Source: Halapricum hydrolyticum
GTDB lineage: Archaea; Halobacteriota; Halobacteria; Halobacteriales; Haloarculaceae
Length of the DNA: 64,000 nucleotides
Direction: 5' to 3'
Assembly: GCF_025517535.1 (NCBI RefSeq)
Contig: NZ_JAOPKC010000013.1
Span: forward strand, 23,719-87,718
Shown piece by piece: positions 8,531-15,426 of this stretch; positions within the stretch are counted from its first letter, which is position 1; each line of letters starts with the position of its first letter. A program made the position numbers and the translations under genes. The notes beneath the pieces were generated by a model. The model worked only from the letters and a program-made list of their open reading frames with translations, searched no databases and was not told the origin of the DNA.

Positions 8531-10144
8531 TCACACCTCGGTGAGTACCGATTCCAGTTCCGACGGCGTCGCCACAGTGCCGACCGTCGTCTCGCCGTCG
8601 ATCACGGTCGCCCGTTCACCGCCGACGCCGGGGACGACGACGGCCTCGTGATCGGCGAGGCGAAGCGCAGCGCGATGGAGGTCGCTGCCCGCTTGCGGGC
8701 CGACGCTGATCGTTCGCGGTTCGAGCACGCGGGCGACAGCCGTGGCGTACTCGGCCGCCTCGACACCCATCCGGTCGGCGGCGTTGGCGTAGGCCGCGAG
8801 CGTCTCGCGGGCGACGTCCCTGTAATGCGGTTCGTCCGCGAGCGCCGCCAGTTCGTGTGCGGCGTCAGCGAACGCGACGGCGTAATCGAACGGATACAGG
8901 GGTTCATCCAGCAGTCCCGCCTCGCCGGACGGGCCGTCCCTGAAAGCGCCGTCCTCGGCGAGGTGCTCGATCGTCCAGTCGGCGACCGCCCGGGCCGGTC
9001 CGGGTTCGCCCAGCACCTGCCAGGCGGTCGTCAGTCCGGCGAGCACGCGAGCCTGATCGACGAGCAACCCGCGCGGACTCGCGTCTCCCGCGAAGTGCGC
9101 GACGGCCCCGTCCTCGTCGACGAGTTCGACGACTGTCTCGAGTGCGCGCTCGGCGAATCGGCGCGAGCGGTCGTCGTCGGTGTAAGCACAGTAGGTGCAC
9201 AGCGCGTCGACGGCCAGTGCGTTCCGGTCGGCGAAGACGGTCTCGTCGACCGGCGGCGGATCGGCGTCCGATCGGTCGGTGGCGTCCAGCCGGTAATACC
9301 GTGCTTCGCCGGCCTGGCTAGCCGCAAACGCCCCGCTGCCGCCTGGTGCGTCGTCAGTCCACAGCGTCGTCGTCAGGTACTCGATCGTCCGTTCGGCGGT
9401 CTCGCGGTAGGGTTCCTCGCCGGTGTACCGATACCCGTGGGCGAACGCCCGCGCCAGCGCCGCGTTGTCGTCGAGGAGCTTCGCCCGTCGGGGTTCGCTC
9501 CAGTCGCGCTCGGTCGCGTAGCGGTAGAACCCGCCGTCGTAGGTATCCAGCAGGTGCGTCCGAACGGCTTCGAGCGTGCGCGTGGCCTGCCCGCGGGCCC
9601 GCACCAGCGCGAACTCGATCGTCCGGGGGAGGGGAAACTTCACGTCCGTGCCCCAGCCGCCGAACTCCTCGTCGTAGGCCGCGAGCAACTGCTCGACCAT
9701 CTGTTCCTCGATCCGGGGCGACAGCGATCCGCCCGGCAGATTGGTCTCCCGGAGCTGGCGCGGGACCGACCCGCCCGATTCGCCCCTGGCGTCCCAGCTC
9801 TCCCGGACGCGATCGAGAATCTCCCTGAACCCGTCGACGCCCAGGTAGGTCGCACCGGTGAGGACCCGCCCCGACGGGGTCAGAAACACCGTCGAGGGGA
9901 ACCCACCCATCGCATACCGGTCCCGGATCCGCGGGCGGCGGTCCGCGTCGACCCGGATCGGAACGAATCCGTCGTTGACGTGGGCGGCGATCCGCGGTTC
10001 GGCGTAGGTGCTCGCGTCCATCGCCGCGCACTCGGGCGACCACGGCGTGACGAGCGACAGCAGGATCGGCGAGCCCGTTCGCTCGGCCGTCGCGAACGCG
10101 TCCGGCCCCCACTCGCGCCACTCGACTTTGGGCTGTTCGTCCAT
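8531..10144 (-). CDS. Thioredoxin-like/DUF255 (YyaL/SSP411) protein with one active-site Cys replaced
   Basis: 537 residues: N-terminal thioredoxin-fold DUF255 (about 1-150, 'MGGFPSTVFLTPSGR' with the cis-Pro) followed by an (alpha/alpha)6 glycosidase-like barrel. Most relatives are 600-700 residues with a 'CHWCHVM' site; here the aligned segment reads 'TPWSPECAAMDAST', so the first Cys of the CxxC is Ser and one Cys remains. This makes disulfide exchange unlikely and leaves a monothiol or structural role. ATG at 10144 ('MDEQPKVEWREW') fits the family start; an upstream in-frame start at 10183 would add a basic tail. A short tandem of 'gtcacacctcggtgagta' lies at the 3' end (about 8488-8545). 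Confidence 0.85.
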   Translation of the reverse strand: MDEQPKVEWREWGPDAFATAERTGSPILLSLVTPWSPECAAMDASTYAEPRIAAHVNDGFVPIRVDADRRPRIRDRYAMGGFPSTVFLTPSGRVLTGATYLGVDGFREILDRVRESWDARGESGGSVPRQLRETNLPGGSLSPRIEEQMVEQLLAAYDEEFGGWGTDVKFPLPRTIEFALVRARGQATRTLEAVRTHLLDTYDGGFYRYATERDWSEPRRAKLLDDNAALARAFAHGYRYTGEEPYRETAERTIEYLTTTLWTDDAPGGSGAFAASQAGEARYYRLDATDRSDADPPPVDETVFADRNALAVDALCTYCAYTDDDRSRRFAERALETVVELVDEDGAVAHFAGDASPRGLLVDQARVLAGLTTAWQVLGEPGPARAVADWTIEHLAEDGAFRDGPSGEAGLLDEPLYPFDYAVAFADAAHELAALADEPHYRDVARETLAAYANAADRMGVEAAEYATAVARVLEPRTISVGPQAGSDLHRAALRLADHEAVVVPGVGGERATVIDGETTVGTVATPSELESVLTEV

Positions 10145-10239
10145 GCTACGCCTTCCGAGGCGCGTCGAAAAGAACGCTTGCACTCCGACAGCGACCGACT
10201 CGAAAAGGTTGATACATCGGGCCCCGGTAGAGAGAGACG

Positions 10240-10758
10240 ATGCTTCGGCTGATCGCGGTCCTGCTGCTCATCCCGCTTTTAGACATCATGCTGTTGCTCG
10301 CTGTCGCGGGCGTGATCGGCGGGCTCGAGACGGTGTTGCTGGTCGTGTTGACCGCCCTCGTCGGGATGTTGCTCGCCCGTGCCGAGGGGCGCCACACCAT
10401 CTCGAAGATCCAGCGCAAGCTCGCGCGGGGCGAGGCGCCGACCGACGAGTTGATCGACGGCGGGCTGTTGATCGCCGCGGGGGCGTTCCTGCTGACGCCA
10501 GGGCTGGTGACCGACCTCGTGGGGCTGGTGCTGGTCGTGCCGCTGACCCGGTATCCGGTCCGCGTGGCGCTCAAGAAGTGGGTCATCACGCCCTACGTCG
10601 ACACGAAGACCGGTGGGTTCGCCACCGGGCAGGTCTACACTGCCGGGTTTCCAGGCGACGGCGAGCGCGCCGACGTCACCGGGCAGCAGACTGGCGAAGA
10701 CACGTACGACGTCGGCGACGACGATTACGACATCGGCGACGGCGACGACAACCGCTGA
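10240..10758 (+). CDS. fxsA: FxsA-family membrane protein
   Basis: 172 residues with the FxsA pattern: two N-terminal membrane helices ('LLLIPLLDIMLLLAVAGVIGG', 'VLLVVLTALVGMLLA'), the loop 'DELIDGGLLIAAGAFLLTPGLVTD', then two more helices. The C-terminus is a long Asp/Gly-rich tail, a haloarchaeal trait. FxsA relieves phage exclusion in E. coli when overproduced; its general role is unclear. The start is supported by a leader beginning just after the divergent YyaL-like gene. Confidence 0.85.
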   Translation: MLRLIAVLLLIPLLDIMLLLAVAGVIGGLETVLLVVLTALVGMLLARAEGRHTISKIQRKLARGEAPTDELIDGGLLIAAGAFLLTPGLVTDLVGLVLVVPLTRYPVRVALKKWVITPYVDTKTGGFATGQVYTAGFPGDGERADVTGQQTGEDTYDVGDDDYDIGDGDDNR

Positions 10759-10794
10759 CACGTGAGCCGTCCCCGAGACTGGCGCGAAAGGCAA

Positions 10795-10836
10795 CGTTTA
10801 AAACTGCCTGCCCAGTAGGCAGAAATGCGCTCGCCT
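10795..10836 (+). promoter_or_regulatory. tRNA-Ile promoter and leader hairpin
   Basis: TATA-like gtttaaaac at 10795-10803, about 36 bases before the tRNA. An inverted repeat follows, CTGCCT (10804-10809) and AGGCAG (10817-10822), which could form a hairpin in the 5' leader. Confidence 0.5.
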
Positions 10837-10910
10837 GGGCCAATAGCTCAGTCAGGTTGAGCGCTCGGCTGATAACCGGGAGGTCCGCGGTTCAAATCCG
10901 CGTTGGCCCA
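10837..10910 (+). tRNA. tRNA-Ile (anticodon GAT)
   Basis: A 74-nt cloverleaf: acceptor GGGCCAA pairs with TTGGCCC and is followed by discriminator A; the D arm is GCTC...GAGC; the anticodon stem/loop is CTCGG-CTGATAA-CCGGG with GAT at the anticodon; the T arm is CGCGG-TTCAAAT-CCGCG. No intron is seen and CCA is not encoded. It reads AUC/AUU codons. The 3' end is repeated downstream (see the scar entry). Confidence 0.95.
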
Positions 10911-11054
10911 CTCGTTTTGTGACGAACGGACGTGAGGAACAAACTGTGTAGCCGCGCGGATTTGAACTAGACGAGTCACAGCCCGGAATGGCGAGCGAAG
11001 CGAGCCACACGCCCGGACTGTCTCGGCGTAGTTCAAAATCCGCGTTGGCCCACT
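10890..11054 (+). repeat. tRNA-Ile 3'-end repeats (integration scar, att-like)
   Basis: The 23-nt 3' end of the tRNA (10890-10912, starting GTTCAAATCCGCG) recurs at 11031-11054 with one extra A after TTCAA. Between them, 10955-10967 is the exact reverse complement of the 13-nt T-arm segment. This is the pattern left when elements integrate at a tRNA 3' end and are later lost; no integrase remains in the roughly 120-bp interval, which holds only GC-rich spacer with a 'gcgagcgaagcgagc' run. Confidence 0.6.
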
Positions 11055-11208
11055 ATTCTACGCGAACCAAGCGAGGAGAGATAGCGGCGAGTCTGTGAGC
11101 GCGAACTCATGGAAGAGACTGTGCGAAACTACTGGTACCACCCGGACCGCCTGCCACGACCTCCCACAGATGGGAAATCCTTTTGCTCGCGGTGGCCTCT
11201 GAGCCGAT

Positions 11209-11697
11209 ATGGACCTGAGCGAGGAATTGCTGGAGTTGCTCCAGGAGAACGCCCGGTACAGTATCGACGACCTCGCCCGCATGACCGACGCCGAACCCGA
11301 AGCGGTCGAGGCCGAGATCGAACGCCTCGAGTCGGAGGGTGTCATCCGGGGCTATCAGGCCGTCATCGACTTCGAGGAGACCGAACGCGAGCGCGTCCGG
11401 GCGGTCGTAGAACTCAACGTCACGCTCGATCGGGAGACGAGCTACGGCGACATCGCCGCTCGGATCGTCCAGTTCCCCGAAGTGCGGGAACTGCGACTGG
11501 TCAGCGGCGACTACGACTTCGACATGGAAGTGCAGGGCGACTCGATGCGAGAGGTGAGCCACTTCATCAGCGACAAGATCGCGCCCATCCCCGAGATCAC
11601 CCAGACCGTGACGCACTACCACATGGACACCTACAAGACACAGGGTATCGTCCTCGGGGACAGCGACGAGGACGATCGGCTCTCGATCTCACCATGA
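11209..11697 (+). CDS. Lrp/AsnC-family transcriptional regulator
   Basis: 162 residues: HTH_AsnC at the N-terminus ('LLELLQENARYSIDDLARMT', residues 5-24) and an RAM/AsnC ligand-binding domain ('LRLVSGDYDFDMEVQG', 'FISDKIAPIPEITQTVTH'). Its stop overlaps the ATG of the following aminotransferase (11694-11697, ATGA), so the pair is co-translated. This arrangement, regulator plus PLP aminotransferase, suggests that the protein senses an amino acid made or broken down by that enzyme. Confidence 0.9.
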   Translation: MDLSEELLELLQENARYSIDDLARMTDAEPEAVEAEIERLESEGVIRGYQAVIDFEETERERVRAVVELNVTLDRETSYGDIAARIVQFPEVRELRLVSGDYDFDMEVQGDSMREVSHFISDKIAPIPEITQTVTHYHMDTYKTQGIVLGDSDEDDRLSISP

Positions 11698-12839
11698 CGA
11701 TCGAGCCGTCCGAGCGCGTCGAGACCGTCCCGCCGTCGGGGATCCGTCGGTTCTTCGAACTCGCCGAGGAGATGGACGACATCATCTCGCTTGGGGTCGG
11801 TGAGCCGGATTTTTCGGCACCGTGGGCCGCCCGCGAAGCGGCGATCACCTCGCTGGAACTGGGCCGGACCTCCTACACAGCCAACCGCGGCCGGCGCGAG
11901 CTGCGGGAGCTGATCGCCGAAAACGTCGATCGGCGGTATGACCTCGAATACGATCCCGACGAGGAGGTCCTCGTCACGACCGGCGCGAGCGAGGGCGTCG
12001 ACCTGGCGTTGCGGGCGGTCGTCGACCCCGGTGATACCGTCGCGGTCGTCCAGCCGAGCTACGTTTCGTACGTCCCCGGCGTGATCTTCGCCGGCGGCGA
12101 GCCCCTGCCCGTCCCGACCACCAAGGAGACCGACTTCAAGCTCACGACCGACGCGCTGTACGACGCCGGCGCGGACGAGGCCGACGCGCTGGTGCTGTGC
12201 TATCCGAACAACCCGACCGGCGCGACGATGAACGGTGCCGAGCTGGAGCCGATCGCCGAGTTCGCCCGCGAGCACGATCTGGTGGTCCTCTCCGACGAGA
12301 TCTACTCGGAGCTGTCCTACGAGCACGACCACACCTCGATCGCGACGCTCCCGGGGATGCGCGAGCGGACGATCGTGTTCAACGGCTTCTCGAAGGCCTA
12401 CGCGATGACCGGCCTGCGACTGGGCTACGCGCTCGGGCCGCCGGAGGCCATCGGGGCGATGAACCGCATCCACCAGTACACCATGCTGTCAGCGCCGACG
12501 ACCGCCCAGTACGCGGCGATCGAAGCCCTGGAAAACTGCGACGACGCCGTCAGGGAGATGCGCCAGCAGTACGACCGCCGTCGGCGGCTGGTCCTCTCGC
12601 GGTTCGAGGAGATGGGCATCGAGTGTTTCCCCGCCTCGGGCGCATTCTACGCGTTCCCGGAATCGCCCTGGGACGACAGCGAGGCGTTCGCCGAGGCGCT
12701 GCTCGAAGAAGAGCACGTGGCGGTCGTTCCCGGGACGGCCTTCGGCGAGGGCGGCGAGGGACATCTCCGCGTGTCCTACGCGACGGGGATGGACGACCTC
12801 AAGGAAGCGCTTGATCGCATCGAGTCCTTTATTTCCTGA
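11694..12839 (+). CDS. Class I/II PLP-dependent aminotransferase
   Basis: 381 residues, fold type I aminotransferase related to aspartate/aromatic aminotransferases. Visible are 'GVGEPDFSAP' near residue 35, 'CYPNNPTGATMNG' (PLP Asn), 'LSDEIYSELSYE' (Asp and Tyr contacts) and the Schiff-base lysine in 'NGFSKAYAMTGLRLGY'. Start codon overlaps the stop of the Lrp gene by four bases. The amino-acid substrate cannot be read from sequence; aspartate, alanine or aromatic amino acids are candidates. Confidence 0.92.
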   Translation: MTIEPSERVETVPPSGIRRFFELAEEMDDIISLGVGEPDFSAPWAAREAAITSLELGRTSYTANRGRRELRELIAENVDRRYDLEYDPDEEVLVTTGASEGVDLALRAVVDPGDTVAVVQPSYVSYVPGVIFAGGEPLPVPTTKETDFKLTTDALYDAGADEADALVLCYPNNPTGATMNGAELEPIAEFAREHDLVVLSDEIYSELSYEHDHTSIATLPGMRERTIVFNGFSKAYAMTGLRLGYALGPPEAIGAMNRIHQYTMLSAPTTAQYAAIEALENCDDAVREMRQQYDRRRRLVLSRFEEMGIECFPASGAFYAFPESPWDDSEAFAEALLEEEHVAVVPGTAFGEGGEGHLRVSYATGMDDLKEALDRIESFIS

Positions 12840-12870
12840 CGCCGTCTTGGCAGACAGTAGAGGATCATTC

Positions 12871-13185
12871 ATGACGCTGATCGCGTTTCTGAGCGTCGCA
12901 CCGGTGATCGAGGGGAGCATGTCAGGCGAGGTCGCGAAAGCTGTCGCCGCGCTGGAGGAGTTCGACGTCAGCTACGAGACGACGCCGATGGGGACGATCA
13001 TCGAAACGGACGATCCCGACGAGTTGTTCGCGGCCGCGCAGGCGGCCCACCAGGCCGTCGACGCCGACCGCGTCGAGACGTTCCTGAAGATCGACGACAA
13101 GCGAACCGTCGAACAGGAGGCGAGCGAGAAGGTCGAAGCCGTCGAAGAGCACCTGGGCCGCGAGGCGCGAAGCGACCGCGAGTGA
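12871..13185 (+). CDS. MTH1187-family thiamine-binding protein
   Basis: 104 residues, ferredoxin-like MTH1187/YkoF-type domain: 'MTLIAFLSVAPVIEGSMSGE', 'YETTPMGTIIETDD' and 'DRVETFLKIDDKR' are the family hallmarks. Members bind thiamine or its pyrimidine. The acidic, helical C-terminus is typical of haloarchaea. It lies 31 bases after the aminotransferase and may be in the same transcript. Confidence 0.87.
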   Translation: MTLIAFLSVAPVIEGSMSGEVAKAVAALEEFDVSYETTPMGTIIETDDPDELFAAAQAAHQAVDADRVETFLKIDDKRTVEQEASEKVEAVEEHLGREARSDRE

Positions 13186-13218
13186 ACGGGACGGGCGTGC
13201 AGTGATCGGCAGCGCCAC

Positions 13219-13680
13219 CTAAAGCACGCCGGCGACAACGATCCCACTACCCAGCGCAGTGAACGCCACACCCAGTAGCGTCGCGACGACGGCGACGACG
13301 TACGGCCACTGGTTCGTCGAGCGTTCGAGCACGGCCTGGTCGGGCATGCTGGACAGCAGCGTCGCAGTAACAGTCTCGCCCTCCTCGAACTCGGCGAGGT
13401 ACGAGTCGACGAGTTCGCGGCTGCCGGTCGGTGGCTCGCTTCCCTCGCGGACGAGCGTCGAATCGTAGGTCTGCCCGTCGAACCGATACCGGAACCGAAC
13501 CGTCGGCTCGAAGACGCCCTCGTCGATCTCGGTCGCACTGACTTCGCGGATCTCGGCCTCGACGGTCCGGGTCTGGCGGTGGCGACGATAGAGCCCGAGT
13601 GCCAGCCGACCACCGTACTGAAGGACGAGTCCGCCGACCAGCAGGAAGGGCAGACCCGCGAGCGCGAGTGGTTCGACCAT
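13219..13680 (-). CDS. DUF3592 membrane protein
   Basis: 153 residues: an N-terminal membrane helix ('LALAGLPFLLVGGLVLQYGG'), a central beta domain typical of DUF3592 ('TVEAEIREVSATEIDEGVF', 'VRFRYRFDGQTY'), and a C-terminal helix ('VVAVVATLLGVAFTALGSG'). Function unknown. ATG at 13680 gives a short N-terminus just before the helix; open frame upstream has no recognisable sequence. Confidence 0.75.
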   Translation of the reverse strand: MVEPLALAGLPFLLVGGLVLQYGGRLALGLYRRHRQTRTVEAEIREVSATEIDEGVFEPTVRFRYRFDGQTYDSTLVREGSEPPTGSRELVDSYLAEFEEGETVTATLLSSMPDQAVLERSTNQWPYVVAVVATLLGVAFTALGSGIVVAGVL

Positions 13681-13765
13681 ACCGTGAGGAACGGGAAGCG
13701 TCGAAAAGACGCTTGTCATCGACGCATGGCGTAACACATTAGCCCGCGCCAGACTACCAGACCGT

Positions 13766-14083
13766 ATGCACGTTATCGTCGCCGGGGCGGACACCGACGA
13801 GATCGCCGCCGCGATCGAATCGCAGGGCCACGAGGTCACGATCGTCGACGTCGCGAACCGGTCGGCACTGGACGAGGCCGGCATCGAGACGGCCGCCACG
13901 CTGGTGCTGACCGAAGTCGCACAGGCGACCGCAATCCCGGTCGCGAAGGAACTCAACCCCGAACTGCGGACGGTCGTCTACGCGGACGGGTCGCTTCCGG
14001 AGTTCGTCCGCGGACAGGTCGACCTCGCGATCGACCCGGAACTGCTCGACGCCGACACCGTCGCCGAAGAACTCGACGCGTAG
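13766..14083 (+). CDS. DUF7126-like haloarchaeal protein (Rossmann-type)
   Basis: 105 residues: 'MHVIVAGADTDEIAAAIESQ' resembles the nucleotide-binding start of TrkA-N/Rossmann domains (G-x-G-x-x pattern incomplete), followed by alternating strands and helices. Related small proteins in haloarchaea carry the DUF7126 label as I recall. Function unknown. A TATA-like acacatta (13734-13741) precedes it by about 27 bases. Confidence 0.72.
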   Translation: MHVIVAGADTDEIAAAIESQGHEVTIVDVANRSALDEAGIETAATLVLTEVAQATAIPVAKELNPELRTVVYADGSLPEFVRGQVDLAIDPELLDADTVAEELDA

Positions 14084-14242
14084 CGATCGGACGGCCCGGG
14101 CGAGACCTGTTTCTGAACAGATCACAGCAGTCGTGGACCCACCCCCAAGCCCCGGGGCAGTCGCCTCGACCGCCTGTACAGCCGGACAGGGAGCGAGCGT
14201 GGTGACTGCTCGGCGTCAAGAATTCGAGACAGCGAGACGGAA
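14084..14242. other. Spacer without gene
   Basis: About 160 bases between a plus-strand and a minus-strand gene; C-rich stretch (cacccccaagccccggggcag) but no convincing reading frame or RNA. Confidence 0.6.
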
Positions 14243-14413
14243 CTATCGCCACTCGGGCAACGTTGCGGCGTCCTGAAGCGGAGCTGTTACGTAGGCGTCG
14301 TCGCGAGTGATGTCGGCGAGGATGAAGGTCTCGCCAGCGGGGCCGGTTTCGACCGAGGCCATGACCTCGGCGTCCTCAGCAACGGCCGCGACTGCGTTCG
14401 TCTCCTGCGACAT
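14243..14413 (-). CDS. Small haloarchaeal protein (56 aa, DUF7556-like)
   Basis: 56 residues: 'MSQETNAVAAVAEDAEVMAS' then a beta-type segment ending 'LQDAATLPEWR'. Resembles short haloarchaeal proteins that I recall as DUF7556; function unknown. ATG at 14413 is chosen because TATA-like cgtttatgtg lies about 27 bases upstream (minus strand, about 14436-14445) and an inverted repeat sits just ahead of the start; an in-frame longer form from 14464 would run through that promoter. Confidence 0.65.
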   Translation of the reverse strand: MSQETNAVAAVAEDAEVMASVETGPAGETFILADITRDDAYVTAPLQDAATLPEWR

Positions 14414-14416
14414 GCT

Positions 14417-14431
14417 TGTTACTCTGTAACA
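14417..14431 (-). promoter_or_regulatory. Perfect inverted repeat ahead of small gene (operator candidate)
   Basis: TGTTAC-TCT-GTAACA, 15 bp, between the TATA-like element (14436-14445) and the ATG at 14413. Position overlaps the expected transcription start, as expected for a repressor site; no regulator is identified. Confidence 0.45.
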
Positions 14432-14479
14432 CGTACACATAAACGTGCCGGAACCGGGACGCAAGGCCGGTATGAAAGG

Positions 14480-14496
14480 TCAGTGTTTCCAACAGT
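14480..14496 (-). promoter_or_regulatory. Second copy of 17-bp shared motif
   Basis: Read on the minus strand: ACTGTTGGAAACACTGA, 16 of 17 bases identical to 3575-3591. Lies about 67 bases upstream of the small minus-strand gene and about 80 bases upstream of the plus-strand CBS gene, so either could be the target. Confidence 0.45.
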
Positions 14497-14577
14497 ACGG
14501 GAAAATATCCGGGAGACAATCGGGAGCAAGGCCAATGTGTAAGGTCTTAGTAGATGGACGCGGGAGTAGTTGGCATA

Positions 14578-15426
14578 ATGAACGTCGCAGACGCCATGAC
14601 GCCGCGCGAGGACGTGGTGACGGTGGAGATCCCCGGCACCAGAGACGACGTCCTCGAATACCTCCAGGAGCGGACGTTCTCCTCGGTACCGGTGATCAAA
14701 CAGACCGACGACGGCGAACAGTTCCGCGGGATCGTCTCCCGGGACACGCTCATCAACAACCCCGACGAAGACCAGCTCGCACTACTGGTCAAGGAGGTCC
14801 CGACGATCGCTGCCGACGCCGCGATCGAGGACGTCGCCCGCCTCATCGTCGAGGAAGGCGAGCGCCGGATCCCCGTCGTCGACGGTCGCCTCGAAGGAAT
14901 AATCACGGTGACGGACGTCATCCGCGCGATCGCCGAGGGCAAAGTCGAAGGCGACACGCCGGTCGGCGAGCTGGCCCGCAAGGACGTCAACTGCGTCTAC
15001 GCTGGGACGCCGCTACCCGTCGCCGAGCGGGAGCTGGCCTACGCGGACGTTCCGTACGGGATCGTGCTGGACGACGATCGCGACCTCGCTGGGATTCTCA
15101 CTGAAGTCGACATCATCGCGGTCGCCGAGGTCGTCGAGGGCGAGGCCGACACCGGCGAGTCCATCGCCAACCAGGACGACGAGTGGATGTGGGAAGGCAT
15201 CAAAGCCGTCGGCAACAGCTACATGCCCACGCGGAACGTCGAGATTCCGAACGAGCCGGTCAGCGAGTTCATGACCAGTGATCTGTTGACCGTCGGCAAG
15301 CGCCGGACCGCACGCGAGACCGCACAGACGATGCTCAACAACGACATCGAGCAGATCCCGCTGTTGAGCGGTGACGCTCTCGTGGGCATCGTCCGGGATG
15401 TCGACCTGCTGGAGGCACTCGTATGA
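14578..15426 (+). CDS. Four-CBS-domain protein
   Basis: 282 residues made of four CBS modules in two Bateman pairs: 'MNVADAMTPREDVVTVEIPG' (1), 'VPTIAADAAIEDVARLIVEE' (2), '...RKDVNCVYAGTPL' (3), 'FMTSDLLTVGKRRTARETAQ' (4). CBS modules bind adenine nucleotides; partner unknown. ATG at 14578 is preferred over 14554 because CBS 1 begins there and a TATA-like cttagtag (14545-14552) sits about 27 bases earlier. Its stop overlaps the glyS start by four bases, so it is co-translated with glycyl-tRNA synthetase, a pairing that hints at energy-state control but is unproved. Confidence 0.85.
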   Translation: MNVADAMTPREDVVTVEIPGTRDDVLEYLQERTFSSVPVIKQTDDGEQFRGIVSRDTLINNPDEDQLALLVKEVPTIAADAAIEDVARLIVEEGERRIPVVDGRLEGIITVTDVIRAIAEGKVEGDTPVGELARKDVNCVYAGTPLPVAERELAYADVPYGIVLDDDRDLAGILTEVDIIAVAEVVEGEADTGESIANQDDEWMWEGIKAVGNSYMPTRNVEIPNEPVSEFMTSDLLTVGKRRTARETAQTMLNNDIEQIPLLSGDALVGIVRDVDLLEALV

